The notes: a model not told the origin generated them from the sequence alone. A DNA stretch of 42,713 nt from UBA1715 sp964346725 (GCA_964346725.1 CAYFVM010000015.1:1-42713), one strand, 5' to 3'. Positions 7,774 through 17,290 are shown, counted from the first letter of the stretch. Numbers and translations: made by a program.

Positions 7774-9731
7774 TACTCTTTTGTTGTTTCTTCAAATATT
7801 TTATGTTCTTGAAAAAGACGTTTACCGAAAATCTTTTCGAGATCTTCACCGAAAATGACTTCTTTTTCCAACAATAATTCAGCTAGACGGACAAAACCTG
7901 CTTGATTTTGCATTAAAAGATCATACGCTCTTTGATATGAATTACGCACGATTTCTTGCGCTTCGCTGTCAATTACTTTTGCAACATCGTCACCATATGG
8001 TTTTGAAAACGCATATTCTGACTGCCCTGTTGAATCATAAAAACTTAGATTACCGACTTTGTCACTCATTCCATAGTATGTAACCATAGCGTATGCTTGT
8101 TTGGTTACTCTCTCCAAATCGTTTAATGCGCCAGTTGAAATTTTTCCAAACGTAATTTGTTCAGCAACACGTCCGCCCAACGTAGCACACAATTCATCAA
8201 GAATTTGTTCCTTCGTTACTATCTGACGTTCTTCCGGTAAATACCATGCAGCTCCTAATGCTTTTCCGCGTGGTATAATAGTTACTTTGATAAGAGGATG
8301 CGCATATTCCAAAAACCAACTTAATGTAGCATGGCCAGCCTCGTGGAACGCAATGGTACGTTTTTCTTCAGGAGTCATGATTTTATTGCGTTTCTCTAGA
8401 CCACCTATAATTCTGTCAACAGCATCCAAGAAATCTTGCTTCTCAACTATTTTTTTATTGCGTCGAGCAGCAATCAATGCGGCTTCGTTACAAACATTGG
8501 CAATGTCAGCACCAGAAAATCCCGGAGTTTGTTTTGCCAAAAATGAAGACTTAATTTCCTCTGACAATTTCAATGGTTTAAGATGTACATTAAAAATTGC
8601 TTCACGTTCTTTAATGTCAGGTAATTCCACATTAATCTGTCTATCAAAACGACCAGCACGCATCAATGCTTTATCAAGAACATCGGCGCGGTTAGTTGCA
8701 GCAAGCACAATAACACCAGAATCCGTTCCGAAACCATCCATTTCTGTCAACAACTGATTGAGTGTATTTTCTCGTTCATCATTGCCTCCCATATTTGGAT
8801 TGTGCCCACGAGCACGACCAATGGCATCTATTTCATCAATAAAAACGATACACGGAGCTTTTGATTTTGCTTCTTTAAACAAATCACGAACTCTTGCTGC
8901 ACCAACACCTACGAACATTTCAACAAAATCAGAACCCGAAAGCGAGAAAAAAGGAACTCCAGCTTCGCCTGCTACGGCTTTTGCCAATAATGTTTTTCCA
9001 GTTCCCGGAGGGCCGACTAACAAGGCGCCTTTAGGAATTTTACCACCTAAGTCAGTGTATTTTTTAGGATTTTTCAAAAAATCAACAATCTCACGAATCT
9101 CAATTTTCGCCTCCTCCAATCCGGCAACATCGTTGAAATTTGTTTTTACTTTATCTTCATTGTCGAACAATTTTGCTCTTGATTTTCCAATATTGAACAA
9201 GCCGGAACCACTGCCACCAGAAGAACCGCCGCCACCCATTTTTCGCATAAAAAAGAGCCACACACCTATCAACAACACTAAAGGAAGTATCCAACTAATA
9301 ATTTCACCAACATAGTTGTGTTTAGTTTGATACTCTATGTCAACATTGCTATTTTCAAATTTCTTTTCAAAGCCATCTACCGAACCAATAGTCATAGTAT
9401 AGTCTGGCGTTCCAACCCCGTGTGTGTTGTTGTTTGAGGTTAAATAAATATCTGCATATTCACGATTGACTACGATTACTTTTGCTATTTCTCCATTTTT
9501 CAATCGTTGATCAAACTCGGTAGAAGTGATTTTCTTGGTTGATCCTGTAAAATCAACAAAACTTAACGCTGCAAATATTACCAATATTGCAACATACACC
9601 CATAGAAAGTTCGAGTTTCCATCGGGTTTCGGTTTCTTGAAATTCTTAAAATTTGATGGGTCAAAAGGACGATTAGAATTTTCTTTTTTCTTCCCTTCTT
9701 GTTCCGTGTTTTTTTCTTTGTCTTCTGCCAT
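7773..9731 (-). CDS. ftsH: ATP-dependent zinc metalloprotease FtsH
   Basis: A 652-residue inner-membrane AAA+ protease that degrades misassembled membrane proteins and regulatory proteins. The order is: charged N-terminal extension (1-40), TM1 (about 42-60), extracytoplasmic domain (65-143), TM2 (145-162), Gly/Ser-rich linker (166-177), and AAA module. Walker A GPPGTGKT is at 240-247 and Walker B IVFIDEID at 295-302. The peptidase domain has HEAGH at 463-467 and D538 as the likely third zinc ligand. All key residues are present. It is preceded by rsfS (9-base gap) and followed by the LUD gene (1-base overlap). Confidence 0.97.
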   Translation of the reverse strand: MAEDKEKNTEQEGKKKENSNRPFDPSNFKNFKKPKPDGNSNFLWVYVAILVIFAALSFVDFTGSTKKITSTEFDQRLKNGEIAKVIVVNREYADIYLTSNNNTHGVGTPDYTMTIGSVDGFEKKFENSNVDIEYQTKHNYVGEIISWILPLVLLIGVWLFFMRKMGGGGSSGGSGSGLFNIGKSRAKLFDNEDKVKTNFNDVAGLEEAKIEIREIVDFLKNPKKYTDLGGKIPKGALLVGPPGTGKTLLAKAVAGEAGVPFFSLSGSDFVEMFVGVGAARVRDLFKEAKSKAPCIVFIDEIDAIGRARGHNPNMGGNDERENTLNQLLTEMDGFGTDSGVIVLAATNRADVLDKALMRAGRFDRQINVELPDIKEREAIFNVHLKPLKLSEEIKSSFLAKQTPGFSGADIANVCNEAALIAARRNKKIVEKQDFLDAVDRIIGGLEKRNKIMTPEEKRTIAFHEAGHATLSWFLEYAHPLIKVTIIPRGKALGAAWYLPEERQIVTKEQILDELCATLGGRVAEQITFGKISTGALNDLERVTKQAYAMVTYYGMSDKVGNLSFYDSTGQSEYAFSKPYGDDVAKVIDSEAQEIVRNSYQRAYDLLMQNQAGFVRLAELLLEKEVIFGEDLEKIFGKRLFQEHKIFEETTKE

Positions 9732-9740
9732 AATTTTCTA

Positions 9741-10100
9741 TTATTCTACGTTAGGATAATCTTTTCTTACACAATCTGCCCATAATTCCTCTATATTGTA
9801 ATATTGACGAATATGTGGTTGAAAAACATGTACTAGTACATCTCCATAGTCGAGAAAAATCCATTCGGCATTCTCATAACCGGCTGATCCCCAGACTTTT
9901 TCTTTCAGTTTTTTTTGTACACTATCTTCCACTGCGTCTGCAATAGCATCAACTTGTGTTGAAGAATTACCTTCGCATATTACGAAATAACGACAAATTG
10001 CATTTTCTATTTTCTTAAAATCAAGAGAAACTATATTTTTTCCTTTTTTTTCTTGAATTCCTTCTATTATTGTCTTTACTAATTGATTCGCAGTGGCCAT
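9741..10100 (-). CDS. rsfS: Ribosome silencing factor RsfS (Iojap family)
   Basis: A 119-residue protein of the RsfS/Iojap/YbeB family, which binds ribosomal protein L14 and blocks 50S-30S joining during starvation. Conserved parts are the ICRYFVICEGNSSTQVDAIA segment (about 34-53), GSAGYENAEWIFLDYGDVLVH (76-96, core residues W85, D89, D92, V95, H96) and FQPHIRQYYNIEELW. Length is typical. It starts 3 bases after the nucleotide-sugar dehydrogenase stop and lies 9 bases before ftsH. Confidence 0.93.
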   Translation of the reverse strand: MATANQLVKTIIEGIQEKKGKNIVSLDFKKIENAICRYFVICEGNSSTQVDAIADAVEDSVQKKLKEKVWGSAGYENAEWIFLDYGDVLVHVFQPHIRQYYNIEELWADCVRKDYPNVE

Positions 10101-10103
10101 TAT

Positions 10104-11393
10104 TTACAAGCTAAAATAAACACAATCTTTGAATTTCTTTCGGTACATCCCTTTTATATCAAATAAAATTAAAGGCTCTGATGACAACGAACGGAAATAC
10201 TCCTCAGACAAGTTTTCATACTCTTTATGTTTTGTCGCAAGAACGATGACATCATATTTACCGCTAGGTTCTGATGATAATGGGAAATTATACAGTTTTT
10301 GCACATCTTTTGCCGAGGCATACGGATCTACAAGCGTTACTTCAACTCCAAACGAAGTTAGCTGGGAAATAGTATCGAAAATTTTTGAATTCCTAACGTC
10401 ACTTACATTTTCTTTAAATGTTGCTCCCATTACCAACACACGTGACTCTTTTAGAACTTTTCCTGCCTTGTTTATTTCTTTCAATATCATATTTGCAATA
10501 TACCCAGGCATACCGTCATTTATCTCTCGTCCGGCTGTAATGAGTTGTGCAAAATGTTTCAACGTATTGGCTTTGTACGTTAAGTAATAAGGATCGACAC
10601 CTATACAATGTCCACCAACCAATCCCGGAGCTACCTTATAAAAATTCCATTTTGTTGATGCAGCTTCAATTACTTCGTTGGTGTCAACGCCCATTTTTCT
10701 AAACAGCATTGACAATTCGTTCATCAAAGCTATGTTTATATCACGTTGTGTGTTTTCTATAATTTTTGCTGATTCAGCAACTTTTATAGAACTCGCACGA
10801 AATAATCCTTTTTTAATAATTGACCCATATACTGCTGCAATTGTATCCAAGGCATCTTCGTCACATCCCGAAACAATTTTCTGTATATTGGTGAGCGTAT
10901 TCACCTTATCTCCAGGGTTAATACGTTCTGGCGAATAACCGATTTTAAAATCGATTCCTACACGTAATCCAGAATTTTTCTCCAATATTGGCAAACAATC
11001 TTCTTCGGTTGCTCCAGGATAAACGGTTGATTCATACACTACATAGTCACCCTTTTTCAATGCTTCTGCAACCGAAACGGTAGCCGAAAGCAAAGGATTT
11101 AAATCGGGGATATTGTGATGATCAATAGGAGTTGGTACCGAAACTATATAAAAATGAGCTTGTTTTAAATCCTCTGGATTTGCGGAAAATGAAATATCGC
11201 AACCCTCAAAAGCTTGTGCTGGTAATTCATTACTGGGATCTATATGTTTTTTCATCAATTCTACTCGTTCCGCATTTATATCAAAACCGAGTACAGAATA
11301 TTTTTTTGAAAACTCTAAAGCTAACGGCAAACCGACATATCCAAGACCTACAACTGCTATTTTTTTATCTTTCCTTGATAAACTATCTTTCAT
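10104..11393 (-). CDS. Nucleotide sugar dehydrogenase (WbpO/TviB-like)
   Basis: A 429-residue NAD-dependent UDP-sugar 6-dehydrogenase, probably acting on UDP-HexNAc (UDP-GlcNAc or UDP-GalNAc to the uronic acid) by resemblance to WbpO/TviB. Rossmann motif VVGLGYVGLPLA is at 14-25, the YESTVYPGATEE segment at 120-131, SPERINPGD at 154-162, and the catalytic C263 in GGHCIGVDPYYL (260-271). The C-terminal UDP-binding domain follows. All family motifs are intact. It is first in the seven-gene operon, which is an odd place for an exopolysaccharide or capsule precursor enzyme because no polysaccharide cluster surrounds it. Confidence 0.9.
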   Translation of the reverse strand: MKDSLSRKDKKIAVVGLGYVGLPLALEFSKKYSVLGFDINAERVELMKKHIDPSNELPAQAFEGCDISFSANPEDLKQAHFYIVSVPTPIDHHNIPDLNPLLSATVSVAEALKKGDYVVYESTVYPGATEEDCLPILEKNSGLRVGIDFKIGYSPERINPGDKVNTLTNIQKIVSGCDEDALDTIAAVYGSIIKKGLFRASSIKVAESAKIIENTQRDINIALMNELSMLFRKMGVDTNEVIEAASTKWNFYKVAPGLVGGHCIGVDPYYLTYKANTLKHFAQLITAGREINDGMPGYIANMILKEINKAGKVLKESRVLVMGATFKENVSDVRNSKIFDTISQLTSFGVEVTLVDPYASAKDVQKLYNFPLSSEPSGKYDVIVLATKHKEYENLSEEYFRSLSSEPLILFDIKGMYRKKFKDCVYFSL

Positions 11394-11416
11394 ATATCAC
11401 ACTATAATTAAGCGAA

Positions 11417-11424
11417 CAAATGTA
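11417..11424 (-). promoter_or_regulatory. -7 element of the dehydrogenase-rsfS-ftsH-cdsA operon
   Basis: TACATTTG on the minus strand matches TAnnTTTG, 23 bases ahead of the ATG at 11393. It lies in the 44-base gap after namZ. No convincing -33 box. Confidence 0.45.
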
Positions 11425-11437
11425 CAACAATTCCTCC

Positions 11438-12607
11438 TTAAAAATCGTGATATAATAGATATTTTTGTCTAACAAGTTTAAAAGATTCTATATCTTTTTC
11501 CCATGTTGCACAAATATCTTTTGGATTCTTTCCCTCCTCTATTTGTCTTTGTAGTGAGGGTGTTCCTGATAATTTTGTAAAAAAGGGGTTGAAATAAGGT
11601 TGTTTGCCACCATATTGCTTATACGCACTTATCCATATTGCTATATCAAGTGAACGAATTGTATCTACATTGTACGAACGAAAGTCAACGCCATAGCATT
11701 TTTTATTCTCGAACAATGGATACTTAGCACCATATCCACTTTGAGGTGTAAAAGAAAATGTTGTGTCCTTATAATTCGGATGACCTATTACTTGAAACGG
11801 GAAAGATGTGCCACGGCCACAACTTAATGCAGTACCTTCAAACAAGCACAATGTAGGATATAAATAAACAGCCTGCATATTTGGCAAATTTGGAGAAGGA
11901 GGTATTGGTAACGAATATTTTACAGTATGATCATATCCAAGGCAAGTTACATAATGCAACTCGCACTGTACGCCATTTTTTAGCCAATGTTCACCATTTA
12001 TCATTTGAGCATATTCTGCCATAGTCATACCATGGACGATAGGTATGGGATGCAGGCCAACAAACGAACGACAATTTGAATCTAAAACGGGACCATCAAT
12101 GTAAAAGCCATTAGGATTTGGTCTATCCAACACAAGAAAAGGGACTTGGTTTTCTGCACATGCCTCCATTACATAGTGCATAGTGGAAATGTAGGTATAG
12201 AAGCGCACTCCAACATCTTGAATATCAAACACAACTATATCTATTCCTTGCAAATCTTCTTTTGTTGGTTTTTTATGCGCACCATATAACGAAATAATGG
12301 GTAAACCAGTTTTGTCATCAACGCCATTTGAAACCGAAGCTCCTGCATCTGCGGTGCCTCTAAATCCATGTTCTGGGGTGAAAATCTTTGTTATTTTCAC
12401 TCCTCGTTTCAGAAGTGTATCAACAAGATGCACGCCTGCTACCATTGAGGTTTGATTCCCAACTACCGCAACTTTCTTATTTTGCAATAATGATAAATAT
12501 TGGTCAATTCGCTCTGCTCCAACCACTATAGGCTGTTTAGATTGCGAGAGACAAGAAGTTGAAAAAAAAAGGAGAATCAGTATTGTATATCGTAGTTTTT
12601 CCATCAT
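11438..12607 (-). CDS. namZ: Exo-beta-N-acetylmuramidase NamZ-like (DUF1343) lipoprotein
   Basis: A 389-residue exported protein of the DUF1343/YbbC family, whose characterised member NamZ removes terminal MurNAc from peptidoglycan fragments (GH171). Motifs seen are FTPEHGFRG (76-84), the QDVGVRFYTYISTMHYVMEA segment (130-149), DRPNPNG (161-167) and VHGMTMAEYA (191-200). The N-terminus has a hydrophobic signal ending FSTSC (C19), a plausible lipobox. The alternative cleavage would be near CLSQ. Two ATGs are possible (12607 and 12604). The start lies only 18 bases from the divergent permease gene. A role in cell-wall turnover or MurNAc recycling is inferred. Confidence 0.88.
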   Translation of the reverse strand: MMEKLRYTILILLFFSTSCLSQSKQPIVVGAERIDQYLSLLQNKKVAVVGNQTSMVAGVHLVDTLLKRGVKITKIFTPEHGFRGTADAGASVSNGVDDKTGLPIISLYGAHKKPTKEDLQGIDIVVFDIQDVGVRFYTYISTMHYVMEACAENQVPFLVLDRPNPNGFYIDGPVLDSNCRSFVGLHPIPIVHGMTMAEYAQMINGEHWLKNGVQCELHYVTCLGYDHTVKYSLPIPPSPNLPNMQAVYLYPTLCLFEGTALSCGRGTSFPFQVIGHPNYKDTTFSFTPQSGYGAKYPLFENKKCYGVDFRSYNVDTIRSLDIAIWISAYKQYGGKQPYFNPFFTKLSGTPSLQRQIEEGKNPKDICATWEKDIESFKLVRQKYLLYHDF

Positions 12608-12612
12608 TTCAC

Positions 12613-12620
12613 TATCTTTG
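12613..12620 (+). promoter_or_regulatory. -7 element very close to the permease start codon
   Basis: TATCTTTG matches TAnnTTTG and ends only 5 bases before the ATG at 12626. If used, transcription would start at or within a base or two of the start codon, giving a leaderless message. Confidence 0.5.
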
Positions 12621-12625
12621 TCAGC

Positions 12626-13879
12626 ATGAATACGGAACTATACATAGCACAGCATATTTTGCTGCATAAAGATAGGGCAAATATTTCAAACTCAATTGTA
12701 AATATTGCAATAATTGCTATAGCTCTAGGTTTGGCGGTTATGATTGTCGCAGTTTCTATTATTTCTGGATTCAAATCAACCATATCAGAACAAATTTTTG
12801 GATTCTCATCGCATATTGAAATTGTAAACTACGACTCCAATACCTCATTTGAAGCCATGCCAATTAACATTGATAGCAGTCTTTTGTTGAATTTACAAAA
12901 CGATCCAAATGTTAATCATGTTCAACCATACATTACAAAAGCTGCACTTGTTAAAGTGAATAACACCGTACGTGGAATCATCGTAAAAGGTGTTGACAAC
13001 TCATATAAATGGGATTTTATACAAAAACACCTTATTGAAGGCAAACTACTCTCGTTCCCTTCCGACACTAGCACCGATGATGTTATTATTTCAAAAAAAA
13101 TAGCTGATTTATTACAACTTTCTGTTGGCGATAAATTTACCACCTCATTTGTTCCTAACGATTCTAACAAACAAGTGCGTAAACGTCGCTTTGCAGTGAA
13201 AGGAATATATGAAACTCATTTGAGCGAAATAGACGATAGATTTATTCTCTGCGATGTTCGTCATATACAGGACTTGAACAATTGGGAGTCAAATCAATAC
13301 TCTGGATACGAGGTTTTTCTGAATGACTATAAAAATCTTACTGAACAAAAAGTTGCAATAGAAGAAATTGTTGGTTTTGACGTTTCGCAAGATTCTCAAA
13401 AACTCAAAGTTCAAACATTACAAGAGATAACTCCACAAATTTTTGACTGGCTCTCATTGCTTGACATGAATGCGTGGCTCATCATTATACTTATGATTCT
13501 TGTGGCAGGTATGAATATGATTACCGGGCTACTCGTTATTATTCTTGAAAAAACATCAATGATTGGCATTCTAAAAGCTCTTGGTGCAAAAAATATCAGC
13601 ATACGAAAAATATTTATTTACGTTGGTAGTATGCTCATTACCAAAGGATTGCTCTGGGGCAATCTTATAGGAATTGGACTTTGCGTCATTCAACTTTACT
13701 TTCATCCGTTCACCCTCGACCCAAGCATATATTTCATGTCATACGTTCCTATAAAATTGTCAGTTTTATACATTTTATTACTCAACATTGGAACCCTTGC
13801 CCTGACCTCTGCCATGCTGATTTTACCCTCAATTCTCATAACAAAAATAAGTCCTTCAGAAGCAATTCGTTTTGATTAA
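12626..13879 (+). CDS. FtsX-like ABC permease, LolC/LolE family
   Basis: A 417-residue inner-membrane protein with one TM segment at about 25-48, a large periplasmic MacB-PCD-like domain (50-275), and a C-terminal FtsX block with TMs at about 283-307, 327-350 and 372-400. It resembles LolC/LolE of the lipoprotein-releasing system, with ISIRKIF before TM3 and the ending ILITKISPSEAIRFD typical of the family. Bacteroidota commonly have one such permease that works with a LolD ATPase encoded elsewhere; no ATPase is here. The substrate is inferred to be outer-membrane-destined lipoproteins. Confidence 0.87.
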   Translation: MNTELYIAQHILLHKDRANISNSIVNIAIIAIALGLAVMIVAVSIISGFKSTISEQIFGFSSHIEIVNYDSNTSFEAMPINIDSSLLLNLQNDPNVNHVQPYITKAALVKVNNTVRGIIVKGVDNSYKWDFIQKHLIEGKLLSFPSDTSTDDVIISKKIADLLQLSVGDKFTTSFVPNDSNKQVRKRRFAVKGIYETHLSEIDDRFILCDVRHIQDLNNWESNQYSGYEVFLNDYKNLTEQKVAIEEIVGFDVSQDSQKLKVQTLQEITPQIFDWLSLLDMNAWLIIILMILVAGMNMITGLLVIILEKTSMIGILKALGAKNISIRKIFIYVGSMLITKGLLWGNLIGIGLCVIQLYFHPFTLDPSIYFMSYVPIKLSVLYILLLNIGTLALTSAMLILPSILITKISPSEAIRFD

Positions 13880-13900
13880 AAAGATATTATAGTATTTTTG
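13871..13900 (+). promoter_or_regulatory. Promoter of folE-fabD-dtd
   Basis: TTTG at 13871-13874, then 18 bases, then TATTTTTG at 13893-13900. The two boxes fit the Bacteroidota -33/-7 pattern. The -33 box overlaps the end of the permease gene. The folE ATG at 13921 follows after 20 bases. Confidence 0.6.
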
Positions 13901-13920
13901 GCCTAGATTTTTTTGAACAT

Positions 13921-14556
13921 ATGGATATATACAACAACGGGCTTCCCATCAAGCAACAAGGCAACTACCAGCGTACGGATTCCTACGATGACAAAGTTAC
14001 TGAACGATTAATGGAGCTCTACAAAGAGAGTATCTCACTTCTTGGCGAAGACGTCAACAGAGAGGGATTACTCAAAACCCCACTCCGTGTGGCTAAATCG
14101 ATGCAGTATTTAACGCAAGGTTACAATACTGATCCTAAAGAAATTCTGCGAGCAGCAATGTTCAAAGAAGAATACCAACAAATGGTTTTGGTAAAAGACA
14201 TTGAACTCTATTCTCTTTGCGAACATCACCTTTTGCCATTCATTGGTCGCGCTCATGTTGCGTATATCCCCAACGGATACATTACAGGTCTCAGCAAAAT
14301 TGCTCGGGTGGTAGAAGTATATTCTCGCCGCTTGCAAGTGCAAGAAAGACTTACTGTGCAAATTAGAGATTGCATACAAGAGACTCTTAATCCTCTTGGA
14401 GTTGCGGTTATTATAGAAGCACAACACTTGTGTATGCAAATGCGCGGTGTGCAAACACAAAATTCAACGACAACAACATCTGCATTTACCGGTGCATTCA
14501 ACAAAAAAGAGACTCGCGAAGAGTTTGTGCATTTGGTTAGCCAAAAATTATCTTAA
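13921..14556 (+). CDS. folE: GTP cyclohydrolase I (FolE)
   Basis: A 211-residue type IA GTP cyclohydrolase that converts GTP to 7,8-dihydroneopterin triphosphate for folate, or for queuosine precursors. The zinc ligands are C100 and H103 in SLCEHHLLPF (98-107) and C171 in EAQHLCMQMRG. GLSKIARVVEVYSRRLQVQE (123-142) is the substrate-site segment. The C-terminus ends with TSAFTGAF and an ERxxF-like tail. It has its own promoter and is followed by fabD after 17 bases. Confidence 0.96.
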   Translation: MDIYNNGLPIKQQGNYQRTDSYDDKVTERLMELYKESISLLGEDVNREGLLKTPLRVAKSMQYLTQGYNTDPKEILRAAMFKEEYQQMVLVKDIELYSLCEHHLLPFIGRAHVAYIPNGYITGLSKIARVVEVYSRRLQVQERLTVQIRDCIQETLNPLGVAVIIEAQHLCMQMRGVQTQNSTTTTSAFTGAFNKKETREEFVHLVSQKLS

Positions 14557-14573
14557 TTTAACACTGACTTATT

Positions 14574-15455
14574 ATGAAAGCATACGTATTTCCAGGACAA
14601 GGAGCGCAATTTACAGGAATGGGAAAGGATTTGTACGAATCAGTTCCTTCTGCTAAAAAATTATTTGAAAGAGCAAATGAATTGCTTGGATTCAATATAA
14701 CCGACATTATGTTCAACAGCACTGCCGAAGAATTGAAACAAACAAAGGTTACGCAACCTGCTGTTTTCCTTCATTCTGTGATACTTGCACAGTCATTGAA
14801 CGGCTCTTTTAAACCTGAAGGCGTTGCCGGACATTCTTTAGGAGAATTTTCTGCATTGGTAGCCGCTGGTGCACTTTCATTTGACGATGGTTTGCTTTTA
14901 GTTTCAAAAAGAGCAATGGCAATGCAAAAAGCATGTGAACAAAATCCGTCTACAATGGCTGCTGTTCTTAATCTTGACGATTCAATTATAGAAGAAGTTT
15001 GTAGTTCTATCAATGGAATAGTTGTTCCGGCGAACTACAACAGCACAGGGCAATTGGTAATTTCGGGTACAAACGAAGCAATTGACGAAGCGTGCAAAAT
15101 CCTTCTTGAAAAAGGAGCTCGCAGAGCATTGAAACTTCAAGTTGGTGGCGCATTCCACTCTCCATTGATGGAACCTGCTCGCCAAGAATTGCAGGCTGCT
15201 ATTGACGCAACTGCGTTTAATGCACCGCTCTGCCCTATCTACCAAGATGTTGATGCGAAACCACACACAAATCCAGAAGAAATAAAATCAAACCTTATAG
15301 CACAACTTACCTCTCCGGTACGTTGGTCACAAATTGTGAAAAATATGGCAGCTGACGGATTTACAGAATTCATTGAAGTTGGCCCGGGCACTGTGTTACA
15401 AGGATTGATTAAAAAGACCGTTCCAACTGTAGAAGTTTCTAGCGCTACACTGTAA
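14574..15455 (+). CDS. fabD: Malonyl-CoA:ACP transacylase FabD
   Basis: A 293-residue acyltransferase that loads malonyl groups onto acyl-carrier protein at the start of fatty-acid synthesis. FPGQGAQFTGMG is at 6-17. The nucleophile is S88 in GHSLGEFSAL (86-95), and the catalytic histidine is H195 in GGAFHSPLM. NYNSTGQLVISG and GPGTVLQGL are present. Length is normal. It overlaps dtd by 1 base (TAATG). Confidence 0.96.
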   Translation: MKAYVFPGQGAQFTGMGKDLYESVPSAKKLFERANELLGFNITDIMFNSTAEELKQTKVTQPAVFLHSVILAQSLNGSFKPEGVAGHSLGEFSALVAAGALSFDDGLLLVSKRAMAMQKACEQNPSTMAAVLNLDDSIIEEVCSSINGIVVPANYNSTGQLVISGTNEAIDEACKILLEKGARRALKLQVGGAFHSPLMEPARQELQAAIDATAFNAPLCPIYQDVDAKPHTNPEEIKSNLIAQLTSPVRWSQIVKNMAADGFTEFIEVGPGTVLQGLIKKTVPTVEVSSATL

Positions 15456-15907
15456 TGAGAGCTGTCATTCAACGAGTTACCAGAGCTTCAGTAACCATAG
15501 AAGAAAAAGAGAAAGCCAAAATTGGAAATGGCTTTCTTGTACTTCTTGGTATTGAAGATGCAGACTCTACAGATGACGTTTCATGGCTTGCCGGCAAAAT
15601 TGCAAAACTCCGTGTATTTAGTGACGCAGAAGGGCTCATGAACCTTTCTCTTGACGACATTCACGGAGATATTATTGTGGTAAGCCAATTCACACTTTTT
15701 GCAGCAACAAAAAAAGGGAATCGACCGTCGTACATTCGTGCAGCACGCCCCGAAAAGGCAATTCCTCTCTACGAATTATTCGTTAAAACGCTTCAAACAG
15801 AAATACAAGGAAGTGTGCAAACCGGAGAATTCGGTGCCGATATGAAAGTCGATTTGCTCAATGATGGCCCGGTTACCATCATTATTGATACAAAAAATAA
15901 AGAATAA
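15455..15907 (+). CDS. dtd: D-aminoacyl-tRNA deacylase (Dtd)
   Basis: A 150-residue proofreading enzyme that removes D-amino acids (and glycine from tRNA-Ala) from mischarged tRNAs. It starts MRAVIQRVTRASVTI. The family motif SQFTLFA is at 77-83 and the Gly-cisPro motif is in NDGPVT (136-141). Length is normal. It is coupled to fabD and ends 7 bases before the stop of the convergent tilS. Confidence 0.96.
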   Translation: MRAVIQRVTRASVTIEEKEKAKIGNGFLVLLGIEDADSTDDVSWLAGKIAKLRVFSDAEGLMNLSLDDIHGDIIVVSQFTLFAATKKGNRPSYIRAARPEKAIPLYELFVKTLQTEIQGSVQTGEFGADMKVDLLNDGPVTIIIDTKNKE

Positions 15908-15914
15908 CCGAACG

Positions 15915-17255
15915 CTACTCAGCCTTTATCATTAGTACCTTCTCGGTTTTTTCGGTAATAGCAAAATCCTGACTTATTCGCATTCCCACAACCCACGCTA
16001 TTTTCCCTCCAACTTCAAGCACTGAAACTGAGTCTTTCTCAACCAATGGCACTTTTTCATTTATCAAGAAATCACTGATTTTTTTGCGACCTTTCATTCC
16101 AAACGGTGCAAAAGTATCTCCTTGTTGCCAAACACGTAAAGTTATTGGAAATGAAATCTCAGCATAATCCAACATTGCGATAGATTTTTCACGAATAATT
16201 TCGACGGACTTACGATCTACCAACGAAAAATGAATTGTAGTTCCTAACAATGAATATGTACCTTCGGGAACTGTGATTAAAAGCGGCTTAACGTCTTCTA
16301 TGGTTTTCCGAACAATGAACAACATATTTCTATCATGGATAGCCTTATAGTCAGACGAATCGAATGTTTTGCCGGACTGCTGTGAAAGTACTTCGTAAAT
16401 TTGCGAAATGGTATCAGTATTGAATCCGAACGGATATAAAATTTCGAACAAAATAGTTTTTGATTCGTTCTGCGCCAAAATTTTTTGTTCGTCCACTTCT
16501 AAACCTTTCTCTGTTTCGCAGCAACAATCTTTCTTAATTTTTTCAATTTGATCTTGATACAAAGAATATGCACTCTGTAAATACGTCATACTTGTTGAAA
16601 TAGCATCAACACAATTCGGAGAAACCTTTTTTATTTCAGGGATTACGATATTGCGAATTTTATTGCGTACGTAATCGTTGGAATAATTGGTAAAATCTGT
16701 ACGATATAAAATAGAATGCGACAAGGCATACTCCTCTATATCATTACGAGTTGTGTCAAGCAATGGGCGAACGATTTTACCATTTTTAATAGGAATACCT
16801 TGCAAACCACGCAAACCGGAAGAACGTAAAAGATTGATAAAAAAAGTCTCGATTGTATCGTTCTGATTATGAGCAATTGCGATATGGGAATATCCATAAA
16901 GTTTACACAATGTTTCAAACCAATCATAACGGAGATTGCGCGCTGCCATTTCTATTGAAATCTTTTGCTGACGGGCAACTTCCGATGTTTCAAACGAACA
17001 GATATGAATAGGAATTTTATGTGCCGTTGCATAACTTTCAACGAACGTTTGGTCGCCATCGGAGTCAACGCCACGCAACTTAAAATTACAATGAGCTACG
17101 GCAATTTTACAATGCAACTTATTCAAACTATCCAACAAAACCATTGAATCAATTCCTCCACTTACTCCCACAAGTATTTGATCGTTTTCGATAGAAAACA
17201 ACTTATTTTTTTCTATTGTTGCTTTAACCTTTTCTAAAAAATTAGTATTCACCAT
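15915..17255 (-). CDS. tilS: tRNA(Ile)-lysidine synthetase TilS
   Basis: A 446-residue N-type ATP pyrophosphatase that puts lysidine on C34 of tRNA-Ile(CAU). The PP-loop SGGIDS lies near residues 32-37, with the AHCNFKLRGVDSDGDQTF segment and AHNQNDTIET after it. The C-terminal substrate-binding domains contain FAPFGMKGRKKISDFLINEKVP. An in-frame TTG exists 15 bases upstream (17270), but I prefer the ATG at 17255 (MVNTNFLEKV). Length is normal. Confidence 0.95.
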   Translation of the reverse strand: MVNTNFLEKVKATIEKNKLFSIENDQILVGVSGGIDSMVLLDSLNKLHCKIAVAHCNFKLRGVDSDGDQTFVESYATAHKIPIHICSFETSEVARQQKISIEMAARNLRYDWFETLCKLYGYSHIAIAHNQNDTIETFFINLLRSSGLRGLQGIPIKNGKIVRPLLDTTRNDIEEYALSHSILYRTDFTNYSNDYVRNKIRNIVIPEIKKVSPNCVDAISTSMTYLQSAYSLYQDQIEKIKKDCCCETEKGLEVDEQKILAQNESKTILFEILYPFGFNTDTISQIYEVLSQQSGKTFDSSDYKAIHDRNMLFIVRKTIEDVKPLLITVPEGTYSLLGTTIHFSLVDRKSVEIIREKSIAMLDYAEISFPITLRVWQQGDTFAPFGMKGRKKISDFLINEKVPLVEKDSVSVLEVGGKIAWVVGMRISQDFAITEKTEKVLMIKAE

Positions 17256-17290
17256 AATTTTTTGTTTCAAAATTGATACAAATTAATAAC

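Noticed and set aside
7773..9731. Long plus-strand frames across ftsH
   Set aside because: They are shadows of the conserved ftsH coding sequence; no motif in them.
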